Positions 63,137-64,000 of a stretch of DNA of 64,000 nt are shown piece after piece. The stretch comes from a bacterium (GTDB lineage Bacteria; Calditrichota; Calditrichia; RBG-13-44-9; J042), in assembly GCA_015485355.1 (NCBI GenBank), contig WFTQ01000069.1, positions 22,241 through 86,240 on the forward strand, in the 5' to 3' direction. The first letter of the stretch is position 1. The number at the start of each line of letters is the position of its first letter. A program made the translations under genes and the position numbers. The notes beneath the pieces are model-generated. The model saw only the letters and a list, made by a program, of their open reading frames with translations, was not told the DNA's origin and did not search any database.

Positions 63137-63952
63137 TCACAGGAAATATTCCGTTAACCGATCCCTAAGGTATTCGAAAGCCTCTTCCGGAGTATCGGAA
63201 AAGTGTATCAGGTTCAGGTCATCTTCGCTGATCACCATATGTTCTACCATGGCATCGAAATTTATCACCTTATTCCAATATTCCCGACCGTAGATAACCA
63301 CCGGCATCTTCTTCTGCATCTTTTTCGTTTGCAGCAGGGTCAGGACCTCCCAGAGTTCGTCCATGGTACCAAAGCCACCGGGGAACACCACCAGGGCCTT
63401 CGCCAAATAGATGAACCAGAATTTACGCATGAAAAAGTAGTGAAATTCGAAATTCAATTCATCGCTGATGTAGGGATTGGGGTCTTGTTCCATGGGGATC
63501 GATATATTGAGTCCGATAGACCGTCCCCCGGGGACCTCGGAAGCCCCGCGATTTGCGGCTTCCATGATGCCCGGTCCCCCACCGGAAACGACCAGGAATC
63601 GACGATTCTGGTGATTCAGCTGCATGGACCATTCGGTGATCATGCGGGCCAGGGTGCGGGCATCCTCGTAATACTGGGACATTTCCAGACGTTTGCGGGC
63701 CGTTTCCAGTTCCCGGCGATGTTCCTCCGTGGGGGATTCGTGAACCCGTTTTTGCCAGTATTCATATTCCTTACGGGCATGTTCGCGATCGATGACCCGC
63801 GCGGACCCAAAAAAGACGATGGTGTCTTCCACCTGATAGCGTTTGAATCGGGCTTGGGGTTCCAGATATTCGGCCAGGATGCGAAGTGCCCGCGCTTCGG
63901 CACTGTTCATGAACTCCTGATTCTTATAAGCCTTAACCGGTCGTCGACTCAT
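63137..63952 (-). CDS. LOG-family protein (TIGR00730-type nucleotide phosphoribohydrolase fold)
   Basis: A 271-residue Rossmann-fold protein. VVSGGGPGIMEAANRGA and VVFPGGFGTMDELWEVLT are the hallmark motifs (GG.GTxxE) of LOG/TIGR00730 proteins, several of which release cytokinin-like bases from nucleoside 5'-monophosphates. It is longer than the minimal ~190-residue form, with an N-terminal helical extension and a ~45-residue insert of charged helices (HARKEYEYWQKRVHE...). Its ATG overlaps the stop of the upstream partial gene (ATGA), so translation is probably coupled. In-frame ATG 63910 is an alternative start. Confidence 0.9.
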   Translation of the reverse strand: MSRRPVKAYKNQEFMNSAEARALRILAEYLEPQARFKRYQVEDTIVFFGSARVIDREHARKEYEYWQKRVHESPTEEHRRELETARKRLEMSQYYEDARTLARMITEWSMQLNHQNRRFLVVSGGGPGIMEAANRGASEVPGGRSIGLNISIPMEQDPNPYISDELNFEFHYFFMRKFWFIYLAKALVVFPGGFGTMDELWEVLTLLQTKKMQKKMPVVIYGREYWNKVINFDAMVEHMVISEDDLNLIHFSDTPEEAFEYLRDRLTEYFL

Positions 63953-64000
63953 TCCTGCTGTTCCAGTTTTGACATCAATGCCTCGGTAAATTCCCCTATC
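63949..64000 (-). CDS. 3' end of an upstream gene running off the window
   Basis: The last 16 codons read ...IGEFTEALMSKLEQQE then TGA, which overlaps the next ATG by one base-pair step (ATGA). Too short to identify. The overlap indicates an operon with the LOG-family gene. Confidence 0.55.
   Translation of the reverse strand, partial: IGEFTEALMSKLEQQE

Overview
The window is a chromosomal segment of a Gram-negative bacterium with dense, mostly short operons. Several secreted proteins end in a FlgD-like 'PNPFN' sorting domain. There are PorV-like outer-membrane proteins, a GWxTD-motif protein, a CsgG-like/lipoprotein pair and lipobox lipoproteins. This combination is typical of the Calditrichota / Ignavibacteria / KSB1 part of the FCB superphylum. 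I infer a relative of Caldithrix, but no rRNA or other definitive taxonomic marker lies in the window. I saw no tRNA, rRNA, CRISPR array, insertion sequence or phage module, so the window reads as core chromosome with lineage-specific envelope genes.

Layout. 1-7.7 kb is central metabolism: the C-terminal part of pyruvate:ferredoxin oxidoreductase, a dihydroorotate-dehydrogenase-like protein, a 3-hydroxyacyl-CoA dehydrogenase, a response regulator, a small coiled-coil protein and an aminotransferase pair (class I plus IlvE). The IlvE pair is preceded by what looks like a transcription attenuator: promoter, short leader ORF rich in Leu/Ile, and an intrinsic terminator, all upstream of ilvE. 8-22.8 kb (mostly plus strand) holds a membrane-anchored GH2-like pseudoenzyme, smc, a GWxTD protein, a HEAT-repeat protein, uvrA, an FAD oxidoreductase and an ATP-grasp protein. 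22.9-27.5 kb holds a secreted endonuclease I, a radical SAM protein, an aldo/keto reductase and a small GH13 enzyme.

28-43.7 kb holds a dUTPase/dCTP-deaminase-fold protein, a DUF5362-like membrane protein, an O-methyltransferase, a large secreted subtilisin with PKD domains behind a strong promoter and a long leader, a PEP/pyruvate-binding-domain protein, a LmbE-type deacetylase, a CsgG-like/lipoprotein operon, a SpoIIE-type phosphatase, a TrkA-type K+ channel, and a spore-photoproduct-lyase-like radical SAM protein overlapping a nucleoside-deoxyribosyltransferase-like gene.

43.9-52.9 kb is an envelope block: three outer-membrane proteins in one apparent operon (PorV-like, HhH-plus-barrel, FadL/PorV-like), a 995-residue secreted protein built from three tandem OB-fold units with a FlgD-like tail, and a divergent lipoprotein. 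53-64 kb holds an RlmI-like rRNA methyltransferase, an HtrA-like protease overlapping a catalytically degenerate homologue, a Nudix protein, GmhB, a galT-glgA operon, an EamA transporter and a LOG-family protein whose start overlaps the end of an upstream gene running off the window.

The most interesting points are the ilvE attenuator, the protease/pseudoprotease pair, the tandem OB-fold secreted protein next to the HhH-barrel/PorV-like operon, and the GH2-like membrane pseudoenzyme. All functional statements rest on reading the sequence and on family knowledge; no searches were run.
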